This document shows, piece after piece, positions 9,101 through 20,869 of a DNA stretch of 64,000 nucleotides (within the stretch, counting starts at the first letter, position 1; every line of letters starts with the position of its first letter). The stretch is from Sweltsa coloradensis (Eukaryota > Arthropoda > Insecta > Plecoptera > Chloroperlidae), in assembly GCA_024449915.1 (NCBI GenBank), contig JAMZAV010001451.1, positions 62,001 through 126,000 of the forward strand, in the 5' to 3' direction. Position numbers and translations under genes: made by a program. The notes beneath the pieces are model-generated. The model did not search any database. It worked only from the letters and a program-made list of their open reading frames with translations, and had not been told where the DNA came from.

Positions 9101-11420
9101 TAAGAATTCAATACTATCACAAAAAATTAAAAATGTCTCAACGAGTTTAAATGGGTTAAAGAAATCCCCAATTTTTTTACTGAAGGAGTAACCTTTCTCA
9201 AAAAAAGGGGACAAATGACACGAAAAACCCAATAAATATCGGCCAATTACATGTCTCCCAAATTTTAATAAAATATTGACTTCTGCATAACAAAATTAAA
9301 GTTTTAAATCTTGCGAAGAACCAAATCTGGCCGGGGAACAAAAGGATGCTGTAAGAACTCACAGGATGTAAAAAACAATTTATTTTGACTCTACTGAATA
9401 AATCAGGAACAAAAAGAAAACAATATTCACGTAAAAATACATTTACTACAAGAAAGCCTTTGACCAACACCACACACATGGCTTATTCAGTTTTACAAAT
9501 TAAAATCAACCTAATTGTAAAATTTTTTAAAACGTAAAAAGGAACATGGGAACAACACTAAAAATAAATATGAAAAACCCAGAAAAAATACAGATCCAAT
9601 ACAAATTAAAAAGTGGCATTTTCCAAAAAGGGGACTCATTTTAAATGCATTAGGTTTGGGCTGTCATTAAAACCCCCTGTCCATATGCTTAACGATCGAC
9701 ATACGGATTTTAAAAATTAAAAAATAATTGGGAGTCCCACAATTTCCCCCCTATTCTAATGGATGACCTAAAGTTTTAGGGGTCAAATTTTTCACAACTA
9801 AACAGTCTAGTCAATACAACATTAGAATTTTGTCAAGATTCTGCATGGATTTTGGGAGTAGACAAATTTAAAACGCTACTACGAAAAGGGAAAGGGGTTT
9901 CACAAACAGAAGATTTCCCGTAGAGTGGAAAATAGGGTTGGGAATAATGGACGAAACGATGTATACAAATTTTAGGATTCTCACAAGTGCCAGAAATTTA
10001 AAATAAGTATGAAAGCAAAAATTTTAGATCATACAAGAAAGACTAAAGTCTACCTCAAGACGCAACTAAAGGTAAAAACAAGATCACGCAATAATACATT
10101 TGCTGTACCAGTATGCATATTCATTTGGAAATCTTTAAAATTTGGGACGCAGACAGACATCCCGCGTTGGAAATATTAACTCGTACTACACTTCCCAAAA
10201 ACCAGAATACATCCCCTAAAATCAGCAATAGAGAGTTTGACACTTCCAAGAGAAAAAGGGGCGGGGCCTAATTATCTAAAACAATTTAAAATTTTAAAAA
10301 AATAGACTTTTTTAAGAAATATTTTTTTAAAAGAAAACCAAATCCCACTGCATGGGCTGGGGGTGCTAGCTGACAAATCATTACCCCATCAATCTAGAAA
10401 ACAAAAGTCAATCTAAAAGGGAAAAACTCATAAAACTGACCTTCAAAAGAGTTACGTCTTCAGAAAACCACAAAGAGACATTATGATGAACTACACAAAG
10501 GTCACGTAATATTAAAGATAAAATGGTGGTTAAAAAAGGGGAACTTTTTGGGAGAAACAAAAGGGTTTTATGGGGCTATTAAAGACAGAGTGATTGCGAC
10601 GAAACAATTATAAAAAATAATAATACAAGATGCGAAGTTAAACGATCAATGTTATAAATGTAGTGCAAAGGGTGAAAAAATCGAAACATCTATCCGGGTG
10701 CAATCACTATTCAAACAGATTACCTCTAAGACATAACCAAGCAAACTTTTATTCATCAAAAACTAGCAATCAAGTAAACCCTCTTTGCCACACACACCTT
10801 CACAAATACAAACCAGAAAAAGTATTAGATAGAAAAAGATTAAAAATTAATTACGCCCACGTTAATAACAGCCCAAACGATCTCACAAAGACCGGTTTTA
10901 ATAATTTTTGACAAGAAGAAACAAGAAATACCCTTTTATCGACTTTTGCTATCCCAAGTGCCAACGTCGAGACCCGTGGAAGAAAAAAATTGCAATATAG
11001 TGAACTTGAAATTGAGATCAAAAAAGTTTGGGGAAAAACAAAAAGGTAAATACAACCCATTCATATACACCAACGGCATCATCCCGAAGAAGCTACATGA
11101 AAGCATTAAAAACTAGATCTTAAAACCCAATGTATACACGAGACTCAAAAGGCGTAATACTAAACACGTGTAGAAAGTTCGTAAATTTTCAAAACTAAGA
11201 ATATATTCAGATTCCGAGACAGCCCACCTGACAGGGTTTTCAGGGTTTTCCCAAGCCGAAGAGCAAATGCTAGGATGGCGACGAGAAGGGCCACGACCGT
11301 ACACAGCAAAAAAGAAAACATCATCTACAAACAATATTACAATTTATAAAGACTTTTTTGTTAGAGTTAAGACAAAAGTAAATGTTTAAATAGGTACACA
11401 TGGAAGTACTTGACGAAAGG
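9101..11420 (+). pseudogene. LINE reverse transcriptase, copy 1 (probable RLE class)
   Basis: Not readable in one frame, but successive frames give a LINE RT: KGVTF-type N-terminal block, YRPIT (about 9225), a KAFD-like block near 9460, MDDLKV (near 9762), ILTRTTL (about 10175), SAIESLTLPREKG (about 10220-10262), a Zn-knuckle-like CYKCSAKGEK (about 10650), an RHNQ block (10732), YKPEKVL (10807) and EIEIKKVWGKNK (about 11007-11045). The C-terminal order resembles LINEs with a restriction-like endonuclease (R4/Dong/NeSL-like); I infer this from the remnants of a PD...LIDVAIP stretch around 10890-10970. A direct copy lies at 13580-15960. Single-base indels are very frequent. Confidence 0.75.
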
Positions 11421-11540
11421 CCCGTACAACATGTTACTCCGGTTTTACCGAGTTTGTATAAAATACACCCAAAATTAAAAAATAATAAAAATAAATAATA
11501 ATAATAATAAAAATAATATAATAAAAAATAATAATAATAA
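11421..11540. repeat. LINE 3' end with AAT-rich tail
   Basis: ACTCCGGTTTTACCGAGTTT and a run of AATAATAA mark the 3' end of copy 1. The matching end of copy 2 is at 15915-15990. Confidence 0.65.
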
Positions 11541-12041
11541 CCCCAACATTTTTGGGGGTTACAAGCTGTCACCTCGAGATAATTGGGCTGCTTAAATTTT
11601 TTTTGCGCTAAAAACAAATTCCATCTAAAATTTTGACTGCATCTTGATTACTATGACGACTACAAGGACATTGAAGGGAAGTATTAGTTTTTATTTTTTA
11701 TACCAATTTTTGTATTATATATGAAAAATTGGCTTAAAATTGTTTTGAAAATTTTAATTTTTTGTAATTTTGACATTAGTGTAGGAATATTCATTTAGAG
11801 CTTTTTTGAACTTCAGCAAGGAAAAAATATATCTAAAAGAAAAAAAACTTTTACGAAGAGTAATTTTTTTGCAAACAGAAGATTAAAGTCTCAAATTCTC
11901 AATAAAAAGATTTTTTTCAAAACGAAAGGCGGGAGGTTGAGAGCAAGACCTCATCACCCCCCCAAAAATTTGATAATCTTTGAGAAAAGTGTTTTTCATT
12001 CTTTTAAGTGCTTTTGACTTTATAAAAATAAAAAATAATAG
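11541..12041. other. Spacer between the two LINE copies
   Basis: AT-rich sequence with no recognisable coding or element ends. It may contain the 5' UTR of the second copy. Nothing firm can be said. Confidence 0.4.
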
Positions 12042-15000
12042 GTGACTTTGACAGATATAAAAAATTTTTATCTAGAAAAGGAAAAAGGGAATAACAACGA
12101 TGGTGTTTCTGAAGGGAAATCATTACAGCCCCAAACTGGAAAAAGAACAGCGCATCAAATGGACAGAAATATGAACATTTGTGTGTGCGAGCTTTATAGG
12201 GAAACGTTATTAGAGACTGTTTTAATGGGTTATGGACAAGAGCTCCATAGGGAGTTTGTTCGTGAATTCCATTTTTAGAAGTAAGTAAACGAGAATAGCT
12301 GCCCAAAGAAGAATTATAGTTAAAATAAAATGCTCCCCAGTAACATATAAATAGAATAAACGCGAAGTGAGAACGAATACAAGCACATCAAAAATGATAA
12401 CGGCAATACACAGCGAGGGGCAGCGAAGAAGAAGACCACTTCATACCGAGCTACTAGAACTACCAGAAATACCGTATTGCCAACTGCAAGAACTTTCAAA
12501 ATCCGACACACCAGAACTTTTAGACCAACCAGAAGTCCCCACCCACGAAGTCCGACCAAACCCGAACATCCAGATTTACCAACGCCAGGCCTACGAACAT
12601 CCAGACCTACCAGAACGTCCCGGCCTACCCGAAGTCCCGAACACTAGAAATACCAAACCAAAAAAAGAAGAAACAAGATACCCGAAAAACAGCGATCAAA
12701 CACAAGAGGTAATATGCATAACGCAATAGAAAAAACACCTGACATGATCAAACTAAAGAACATCCCAGCTTTAGCATTTTCAAAGCCTGTTTAAGTTTGC
12801 GCACATACAAACCCAAAAAGAAGACCATACATACCAAACCCAAGATTTCAAAAAAAAAAAGGAAAATGAAAAAGCGGTACCATAATGAAAACACTATTTT
12901 ATCAATTACACAAAAAGGGGCGAACTTCATTTGCAACGTTCATGCGGCAATTATTGTGCCGCTGTAGCAGGGGGTTTGATATTTTGGGTTAAAGGGAAAA
13001 ATTTCACATTTCAAAAAAAAACAGGAGAAAAAAGTACGAATGGGAAAAAACGACTAGTTTGGGGGAATCGTTGAGCTTAGGGAGATATCGGTCGACGGAA
13101 AAATACGAATGGGTAATCGATCTAAAAATGTGATAGATACTGCCAAAATATTTGAAAAATTTAAAGGGTTTACGCAAAGCATGAAACCTTAACGAAATTT
13201 ATTCACGAAAATTTTGGGTACACTTTAAACAAAAGAATGCTCTAGCTAAGAGATTAAAAGATATAAAAAATGTAGTATTAGAAAAAAAACAAAACCCAGT
13301 TTTAAAAAAAGGAAAAACAGTTTTACCAAAAACTATCATTTACCAAGAAATAACAGGAAATGGAACACCAACTGAGACAAGATAGAAGAGTTTTTTACGG
13401 AATATGGGAACCGGTAGCACCAAAACCCGGATGGACAATGATTAAAATGAAATAGCTAGGATACGATATTAATGAGATGGATTCGAAGGGGGTAAATATT
13501 GATGAATTAAAATCGACAAACAGTCTAACATAGCTGGAAAACACCAGGGTTTATTAATATTCAAATTTTTTGGGGGATAAGAAATTCAATACTACTCACA
13601 ATCAAAATTTGAAAAAGCTCAACGAGTTTTTTAAAGGAGTTAAAAAATCCCAATTCTTTTTGAAGGAGTAACCTTTCTTAAACCAAAGGACAATGACCAA
13701 GAACCCAAGTAAATTCGGCCAATTACATGTTACCAACTATATATAAAAATATTTTACTTCATCATAACAAAAAAAGTATATAATCTTGCGAAGAAACACA
13801 ATATCATGGCGAGGAAAAAAAAAGGATGCTGTAAGAACTCAGGGGGTGTAAAGAACACTTATTATTGACTCTACTGTAATGAATCAGGCACACAATAAGA
13901 AAAGGAATTTCAGAAAATACATTGACTACAAAAAGCCTTGACTCAAAAACCACAATGGGTTTTCAGATTTTTTCAAATATATAAAATCAACCCGTAATTG
14001 TAAAATTTTTTAAGACAGTAATGGGACAGGAGAACAACATAAAAATAAATTAAAAAACCAGCAGAAACTACAGATCCTACCAAAATTAACTGGCATTTTC
14101 CAAAGGGGACTATTTGTGCATTTGGGTTTTTTCTGTCATTAAAACCCCGTCCAAATGCTTAAGAATGACATACGGTTTAAAATTAGGCAAAATGTGGTAT
14201 GTCACCAATTTCCCCCCTATTCTACATGGATGACCAAAGTTGTATGCACAAATTTTTCTCATTAAACAGTCTAGTCAATAAACTTTAAATTTAGTCAAGA
14301 TATCTGCATGGAGTTTGGGGAGACAAAGTAGACGCTACAATTTGAAAAGCGAAAGGTTACACAAGCGAGAGTTCCAGCCCGTGATGAAAAGGATTGGAAT
14401 AAGGGAAAGATAACGATGTATCAAATATTTTGGATTCTCACAAGCTGCCCGAATGAACAAAAGTTATGAAAGCAAAATTTATAGATACATACAAAAACGA
14501 CTAAATCATCCTCAAGACGCAACTAAACGGTAAAAACAAGATCAAGCAAAAAATACATATCTGTGCCAGTACTGACCTTTTTCATTCGGAAACTTTAAAA
14601 GGGCAGACAGACATCCCCGCTTTGGGAAAAATTACTGTACTACACTTACCAAAACCAGAATACATTATCTAAATCAGCAATGAGAGATTGACACTTCCAA
14701 GGAAAAAGGGGGGACGGGGCCCAATTGTTGAAAAACTTATATTATAAACAAAAAAGACTTTTTAAGAAATATTTTTTTACAAAGAGCAACCAATCCACAC
14801 TTCATAGGGCGTGGGGGCTAGCTGAAAAATCTTTAACTCCACTCAATCTATCAAACGAAAATTCAATCTAAAAGGAACTCATACTGACGCTTCAAAAGAG
14901 TTACGTCTTCAGAAAAACCCAACAAGAGACATTTGATGAACTACACAAAGGTCAGTAGATATTTAAAGCCCCAAAAGGTGGGGGTTAAAACAACGGGGGA

Positions 15001-15960
15001 ACTATTTTTGGGGAAACAAAGGTTTTTTGTGGTATTCAAACAGAGTGATTGCGACGAACAAATTTTAAAAAAATACATAAAACAAATGCGACAGTAAAAA
15101 GATCAAGTAGAAAAAGTAGTGCAAGGGTGAAACAATCGAAAAAACATCATTCCGGGTGCAAATCACTATGTCAAACAATTACCTCTACAGACATAACAAG
15201 TATAACATTATTCTCAAAAAACTAGCAATCAATACAACCCATTTTACCACACACCCTTTCACAATACAAAAACCAAGAAAAATACAGATATAAAAATTTC
15301 AAATTATATTACACCGCACAGTTATAACAACCAAACGATACACACAACGACCGGATTTAAAAATATTGACAAGAAAAAACAAGAAAATACCCTTATCGCG
15401 TTGCTATCCCCAAAGTGCATAACTCGAGACCACGTGGGAAAAAAAAAATTTACAATTAAAATGAACTTGCAAAAGAGATCAAGAAGATTGGAACAGAAAA
15501 AGGTAAATACAATCCCATTCATTTATATCAAGCCAACTGGCATATACCGAAGAAGCTACGTGAAAGCATTATTAAAACAACTAGATCTTCAACCAAATGT
15601 ATACATCGAGACTAAAAGGCAGAATACTCAAACACGGTAAGAATAGTCGTAAATTTTAAACTAAGAATAGATACTGAGATTTCAGACAGGCTTCCATCCT
15701 GACATGGTTTTCGTGGTTCCCATAGTCCGAAGAGCAAATGCTAGGAGGCGACCCGAGAAATCGGCACGACCGTACACAGCCCCAGCAAAGAAAACATTCA
15801 TCTACAAAACAATATTAGAATTTATAATGACTTTTTTAGTTAGAGTTAAGACAAAAGTTAATAATGTATGTAATAGGTACACATGGAAGACTTGACGTAA
15901 GTCGTACAATATGTTAGCTCCGGTTTTAACCGATTTGTAGAAATACATCAATAAAATAAT
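12042..15960 (+). pseudogene. LINE ORF, copy 2, with N-terminal part
   Basis: A longer copy of the LINE at 9101. The N-terminal segment (12130-12278) reads ELYRETLLETVLMGYGQELH followed by a REFVREF block, a pattern I associate with the N-terminus of this LINE family. Then comes a Pro/Glu/Leu-rich linker open over 12367-12729 (120 codons), a degenerate region (12900-13560), and the RT from about 13580 with blocks in the same order as copy 1. The C-terminal block YRRSYVKALLKQLDLQPNVY lies at 15545-15600 and a last frame at 15704-15895. Indels break the frame every few tens of bases. 3' end AAT-rich at 15950-15990. Confidence 0.72.
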
Positions 15961-16004
15961 AATAATAAAAAAATAATAATAATAATAATTTTTTTTTTTT
16001 TTTT

Positions 16005-16860
16005 ATATTAATTAAATTTATTTATTTCACAAAACACAATTAACATTGTTACAATCTCATGGAAACCACAAAGCCATTATGCGGCTCATCGTGGACAATA
16101 AACAACATCAAATAAACTACACAAAAAACAACCATGAGGAGGACAGGAACATTATGAAAAAAACATATACAAATCCCAAACAGAAATAAACAATGAGGTA
16201 GATAACCGTTACTTAAAAATTAAAAAAAAATAAAACATACACAACTTCAAGCTTTTGTCTTAAACATATCAGAAACATTGTCAGAAAATATAGGTAAAGG
16301 ATGAGTTCGAAACAAGGTAAGAGCAAAACAGATTTAGGAAGAGGGCACTCAATTGAGACAACAAATATATTTTTATTTCTGCTTGACCCTCGCGAAATTT
16401 TAGTAAAATTTAATAATCTGATCAGGTAAGTCATTAAAAGCTTCGGGAACCTAAACACTCTAGGGCTTGACTCCGTATTTATTATTACTTCCCGGAATTG
16501 CAAATTTTTGTTTTCCCTGATTACGTGTGCATTTATTTCTCTTCCCCCCCCCCCTCCCCCAGAATTTTATAAATCATTTTAAAGTAATATTTTATATAAG
16601 TTGGTACGTGAAAAAAGCCGTCAAACAGAAGAAGTGCAAAAGAGGTATGTCTCCGAGTCGATAGAGGTTTGACAATGGAGAGGTCTTATTTGGCGGAAAA
16701 GCTTATTTTGTAGTACACGAATTTATTTAAGTGGCAGTCAGAGGAATACCCCCACGCAAGTAGACCATAAGATAGAATAGATTCTGCAAGAGCGAATAAA
16801 ACATTAAGTAACACTTGGGAAAACGTAAAACGTATTTAAGAAAAAAACACTGCGGAAGGC
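16005..16860 (-). pseudogene. Antisense APE-type LINE: C-terminus and 3' UTR
   Basis: 3' part of the element whose other parts lie at 17245-17960 and 18342-19940. From 16860 downward the minus strand gives ILSYGLLAWG, then a decayed region, NNKYGVKP, a FND/LPDQ-like end, a stop and a UTR with the GCCGCATAATGGC hairpin and TTTGTGG (about 16070-16085). The poly(A) tail shows as T's at 15988-16004. Same family as 5026-5430. Confidence 0.75.
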
Positions 16861-17244
16861 AGGCTCGTGTGCGCTACAGATCGAGTCAATATGAGGTGCC
16901 TAGTTGAAATGTTTATCAATACCAATCCCAAATACATATGCGAGTCAACATTCTCAGAAAATCACTACAGCACACGTAAGTGGATCTACTGATTATGCAA
17001 ACATTCCATTGGAATGAGTGATCACACTGACTCCCGGGGAGACAATCTCTGTTTTGAGAGCCCACCCATGCATTATTTGTTTTATTTGCATTAATTACTA
17101 AATCTTTATCATGATCTCTTTAAGTAAGTAATAAAATCTTTTGTATAATACAACTGTGCTATTCAAAGTTTTATGTACTGAAACAATTAAAATGTCATGG
17201 AATAAATAAAGACATGGCAATATTAAAACATTTAACCAAATCAT
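16860..17244. other. Unassigned insertion in the LINE
   Basis: The LINE reading is lost here and resumes at 17245. The stretch contains AATAAA-like and AT-rich sequence but no recognisable termini. Confidence 0.35.
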
Positions 17245-17960
17245 TTACGTACACGAAAAAAAAGAATGGGCACCAAAATAGGAACCCTGAGGAACTCGCA
17301 AATAAACATCACGTTCGTGGCTTAAAAAAATCACCAAACCTTGACTCTTATTCTTCTGGTTCTTAAGATAATTTTTAAACCATTGACCCAATTTGGGGCC
17401 ACGTCTATTACCAATTAGCCTACAAGACATTTTAAAGTTTGACGTGATTTATTAATGTATCACATGCCTTGCTAAATCCACAAACATGCCGCAACTGTGC
17501 CATATTGTCATTTTAATTGTTATTAACCAAATTTCCGCAAATTCACTAGAAGATCGGTCCGTGCTATTACCTTTTGAAACCAAACTGATTAGTAGTAATA
17601 ATTTAAAGTTATCTAAATTAGGTGCATAAGCGTCAGCTACTACACGTTCCATTATTTTTTCAATAAACAGATTAAAATGGCAATTGGCCTGTAATTACTA
17701 AGTCCATATGGCTGCCTTTTAAGAAACCGGTCTTACAATAGAAACTTTTAATAAATCTGGTATTTCTCCCGTTCCTAAAGACAGGTTTATTATTTTGCAA
17801 TTAAGGAAACTAATAATCCTCTGCACGGTATGCAAGTCAATCACCCTAATCCCATCAATTCCAGGTTGTTTGGTTACACTTAATTTACGGGATAATTTTA
17901 AGCACAGTAGCTACACTTACTTTGTCTAGGTACATAGATGACTCTGAGATAAAGGAGGCA
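17245..17960 (-). pseudogene. Antisense APE-type LINE: reverse transcriptase
   Basis: From 17960 downward on the minus strand: a YLDKVSVATVLK block, an RPVSKGSHMD-type block, then MERVV (17652), the block corresponding to FVDLAKAFD (FVDLARHVIH, about 17480), and LRVPQGSYFGAHSF near 17270, the RT VPQGS-LGP motif. Frameshifts near 17650 and 17440. Confidence 0.82.
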
Positions 17961-18341
17961 AAGCTTAGAAAGTTACATAGAGCAATTATGTTGAAATCAT
18001 ATTATCCATCAACAAAGTATCAAACAAAAATCGTAGCAATTTCTTCCTCACTGTATTTATTTGTAGTAATTGTTAATCACCATGTCAACTGAGTTACGCT
18101 TAGATTCCTATTACTCATTAATCACCTGCATTTTGTTTAGCATCACCTTTATGTACTTGAAATTTATTTTGTATAATCACGTTTCACTTTATAAATTCCT
18201 TCACTTACCTCCTGCGATAATGTTATATTCAGTTTCATAAGTCTGCCTTCAAAGGGTTAGTACTCTAGCATTCCTTCCACTACGGCAAAACAACCTATCT
18301 CTACGCCTGAACCATACCAACAAAGGTTATTCAGTCATCAC

Positions 18342-18744
18342 TCATTGTTTACTCGTTTCCTCTACGACCGGTTGCAACAAAATACGAGTCTCATGTATGT
18401 TATGTATAGTAGACCGGACAGAGTCGTAGAGCTTATTACAATCCTTAATTTCCATTAAATCTGCCAATTCAGCGTTTAAGCAGTAACACACACTTTCCTC
18501 TCGTCTAATGAAACACGAAGGTTTTGTGTTTACTAAATTACTTTTGATTGTGTTTTTGAAGACCAAAGATGACACGACCATGTAATGACGCTTACTTTAC
18601 ACTAAAAATAGCCCGACTTCAACATTAATCAAATTTCCCCCGCGCAAAAATATGATCAATACACGTTTTGACAACCATATCTCGAATGCTTCTCTCTCGT
18701 TACTCCATTTAGCATTTTAAAAAACCCAAATCGCAAACAGTCTC
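18342..18744 (-). pseudogene. Antisense APE-type LINE: endonuclease end and linker
   Basis: Minus-strand reading contains TCIDHIFARG (about 18640-18680), the conserved last catalytic block of APE-type LINE endonucleases, followed by a VEVGLF block and an open 79-codon linker (18581-18342). The upstream half of the endonuclease is beyond an insertion, at 19361-19940. Confidence 0.75.
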
Positions 18745-19360
18745 ATTGTTCATATATAGATTTATTTTACACCTTCTATTTTAAATCAGATGTCAAGAGT
18801 GTCTGTTAGACTCGTGCAAGGATACAAGGCTAAAAGTGGCGGGGCATTCAAATTTTCAAAGTTTAACAACAATATGGCCAACGTTCACTTTCTTACTCGG
18901 TTCCTTCTCCGTTCAACTGATGCCCGCCTCACTGAAAAACTTGTCTAACATTTCAAAAATTAAAACTTGAACTAAAATTTTTATCTTCTTTCTGGACACC
19001 TTTGACAAGTTTTCCGATTTTATTTATTTATTTTTCTAAGCTCTTTGTTTCTTTTTTCTGTAATTTTTGGATTTCAAAATTAACGATATGTCATGCAACC
19101 AAGTATTGATACATTACATGTTGTCATGTTTATTTTGGTTATATGTCTTTACCCTTTATTAATTGTCTTTACCCCACAGTTAAGCCTTTTTCAGGCTTTG
19201 TGGGTTTTTTGATTATATTCTTGTTAGATTTATTTCTGTAGGCCTATGTAACATTAATTATTTATTTGTACAATTTTGCTATGGTGTATGAGTCATGTAT
19301 GTTCTATGTTCTATGTCAATAAAAATAAATTTGTAAAATTTAAAAAAAAAAAAAATATGA
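18745..19360 (+). mobile_element. Sense LINE 3' end nested in antisense LINE
   Basis: A plus-strand fragment with a LINE C-terminal-like block (LPASLKNLSNISK region, about 18920-18960, with frameshift), then a 3' UTR hairpin AAGCC...GGCTT followed by TGTGGG (19184-19206), AATAAA (19317-19330) and 14-15 A's ending near 19357. It separates two halves of the opposite-strand LINE endonuclease, so it inserted later. Confidence 0.75.
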
Positions 19361-19940
19361 ACGCATTGATCACGCTCGTTAAGTAAATCAATGTTCATGT
19401 CCCCCATGATTATAACATTTGGATTTTTAAAATTACCAATTAACACAGATTCAAGTTCTTGGATGAAGTTAATTTTCATTTCTAGAGGCGTTGATTGTGC
19501 AGGAGGCCTGTAGTATCGCCAAAAGTGAAATAGTAACATTATTCGGAAAAGTTAGATTACAGCTAAGAGACTCACAGTATAACAGATTATGTTCAACTAG
19601 CACATAGCTTATTGACTATTTGATGTAAATTAATACTCCTCCGCCTCTTTTATCTGGTCTCATCTTAAACACCATTTCGTATCCATCTAAACAAATCGAT
19701 TTGTCTTCCACATTTCTTACTTCTGTTAGAACCAAAATATCAAATACTCCAATTTGTTTACTTATTATACTTCACCTCATCCCACTTACTTTCAGATAGA
19801 GACCTTACATTTAAATGTATAAAAACAAAGCCTTCAATCTCATTAAACCACCCATTTAAGTCATCAATAACATCGTATGTATTTTTATCCTCGAAATCTA
19901 GACCATCAACCGTAGCTAAATTATCATTCACTGACATTTA
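19361..19940 (-). pseudogene. Antisense APE-type LINE: endonuclease N-terminal half
   Basis: Minus-strand reading gives FIHLNVRSLSES (about 19830), a LTE-like block, a GYEMVFKMRPDKRGGGVLIY block (about 19630-19690), RPPAQS, and NVIIMGDMNIDLLNE (about 19380-19430), the hallmark APE endonuclease motifs in order. Frame is broken near 19770 and 19560. Confidence 0.85.
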
Positions 19941-20105
19941 ATTTGGTACTAATTTTCTCTAGATCGGCAACCGTGTTGATGATCAACACCTTACGAGCAG
20001 CTTCGTCCTTTTTAACAAAAATCTTGCCCTGCTTTACCCAGACAAACTTAAACTTAGATTGTTTAGCAATTACTTTAGCTCTCCACAAATTCACGACGAA
20101 AATAA

Positions 20106-20180
20106 TATAATAATAATACAAAATATAATAATAATATAATAATAATAGTATAATAAAATAATAATAATAATAATAATAAA
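20106..20180. repeat. AT-rich microsatellite
   Basis: (AAT)n/(ATAATAT)n run. Confidence 0.9.
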
Positions 20181-20395
20181 TATACGGTTTTTAAGCATAA
20201 GCCCGCTTTGAGGACATTATTAGTAAATGATAGCAGTTGTAATAAAAGTATGCCCCGACTGGGGATCGAACCCAGAACCTCTGGCTTAACGCGCCACAGC
20301 TCTGCCAATTGAGCTACCGAGACATAAGACACACCTTCATTAAACTGCTATTTGTTGTGACTGTTGACATTCATATATGAGTCATATATAAGTCT
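20181..20395 (-). repeat. tRNA-Asn-like SINE, copy 1
   Basis: The minus strand carries a 72-nt cloverleaf-like sequence (20323-20252): acceptor GTCTCGG/TCGGGGC, D arm GCTC...GAGC, B box GGTTCGATCCC. The anticodon loop GCGTTAA gives GTT (Asn), but position 33 is C instead of the near-universal T, so a working tRNA is unlikely. The flanks on both sides (about 60 bp upstream, 40 bp downstream) are shared with 32690-32845, which marks a repeat rather than a free gene. Confidence 0.75.
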
Positions 20396-20459
20396 CCATA
20401 GGCCTACAAAAAAAAAAAAAATGCTTTATGTCATGCCTAGGCCAATTGGCCTAAATTCA

Positions 20460-20730
20460 CATATACTCATTTCAGATTTCTACTGACTTTTGTACTTTAA
20501 TTAAATTTCTTAACATATATTAGAGTAGCTCAATTTAGTTCATACTTTATAGTGTCTTAAAAAATGTTGCAAATCCTTAAATTTCATATTTCATGTATCT
20601 TGGCTTGCTTCACCTCTCACCGTTTGTAATTCATTACTGAAAGCCCCCTATAGCGAGCTGCTAGGCTCATTGGGGGCTTGACCAATAATTGTAAAATGTG
20701 AATTTTAACATGCAATAAAGAACAATGATA
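20460..20730 (+). repeat. LINE-like 3' UTR
   Basis: AAGCCCCC (20641-20648) pairs with GGGGGCTT (20672-20679), followed by AATAAAGAA and GATAATAAT. This is the same plan (hairpin, AATAAA, simple tail) as the LINE 3' ends elsewhere in the window. No coding part is recognised. Confidence 0.5.
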
Positions 20731-20869
20731 ATAATCGAACAGAAGACTGCAATGTAGCTGTCAGTGTCATTACTGAAAGAACACATGGGAAAATCCAGTC
20801 ACTTCTCATCTCCCATGAGTTGGGTAGTATGAATATACGGTTTTTAAGCATAAGCCCGCTTTGAGGACA

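Noticed and set aside
9041..9479. Phe/Leu-rich minus-strand ORFs as membrane proteins
   Set aside because: They are the antisense of an A-rich LINE coding strand.
20252..20323. Functional tRNA-Asn gene
   Set aside because: C33 in the anticodon loop and shared repeat flanks with 32690-32845 point to a SINE.
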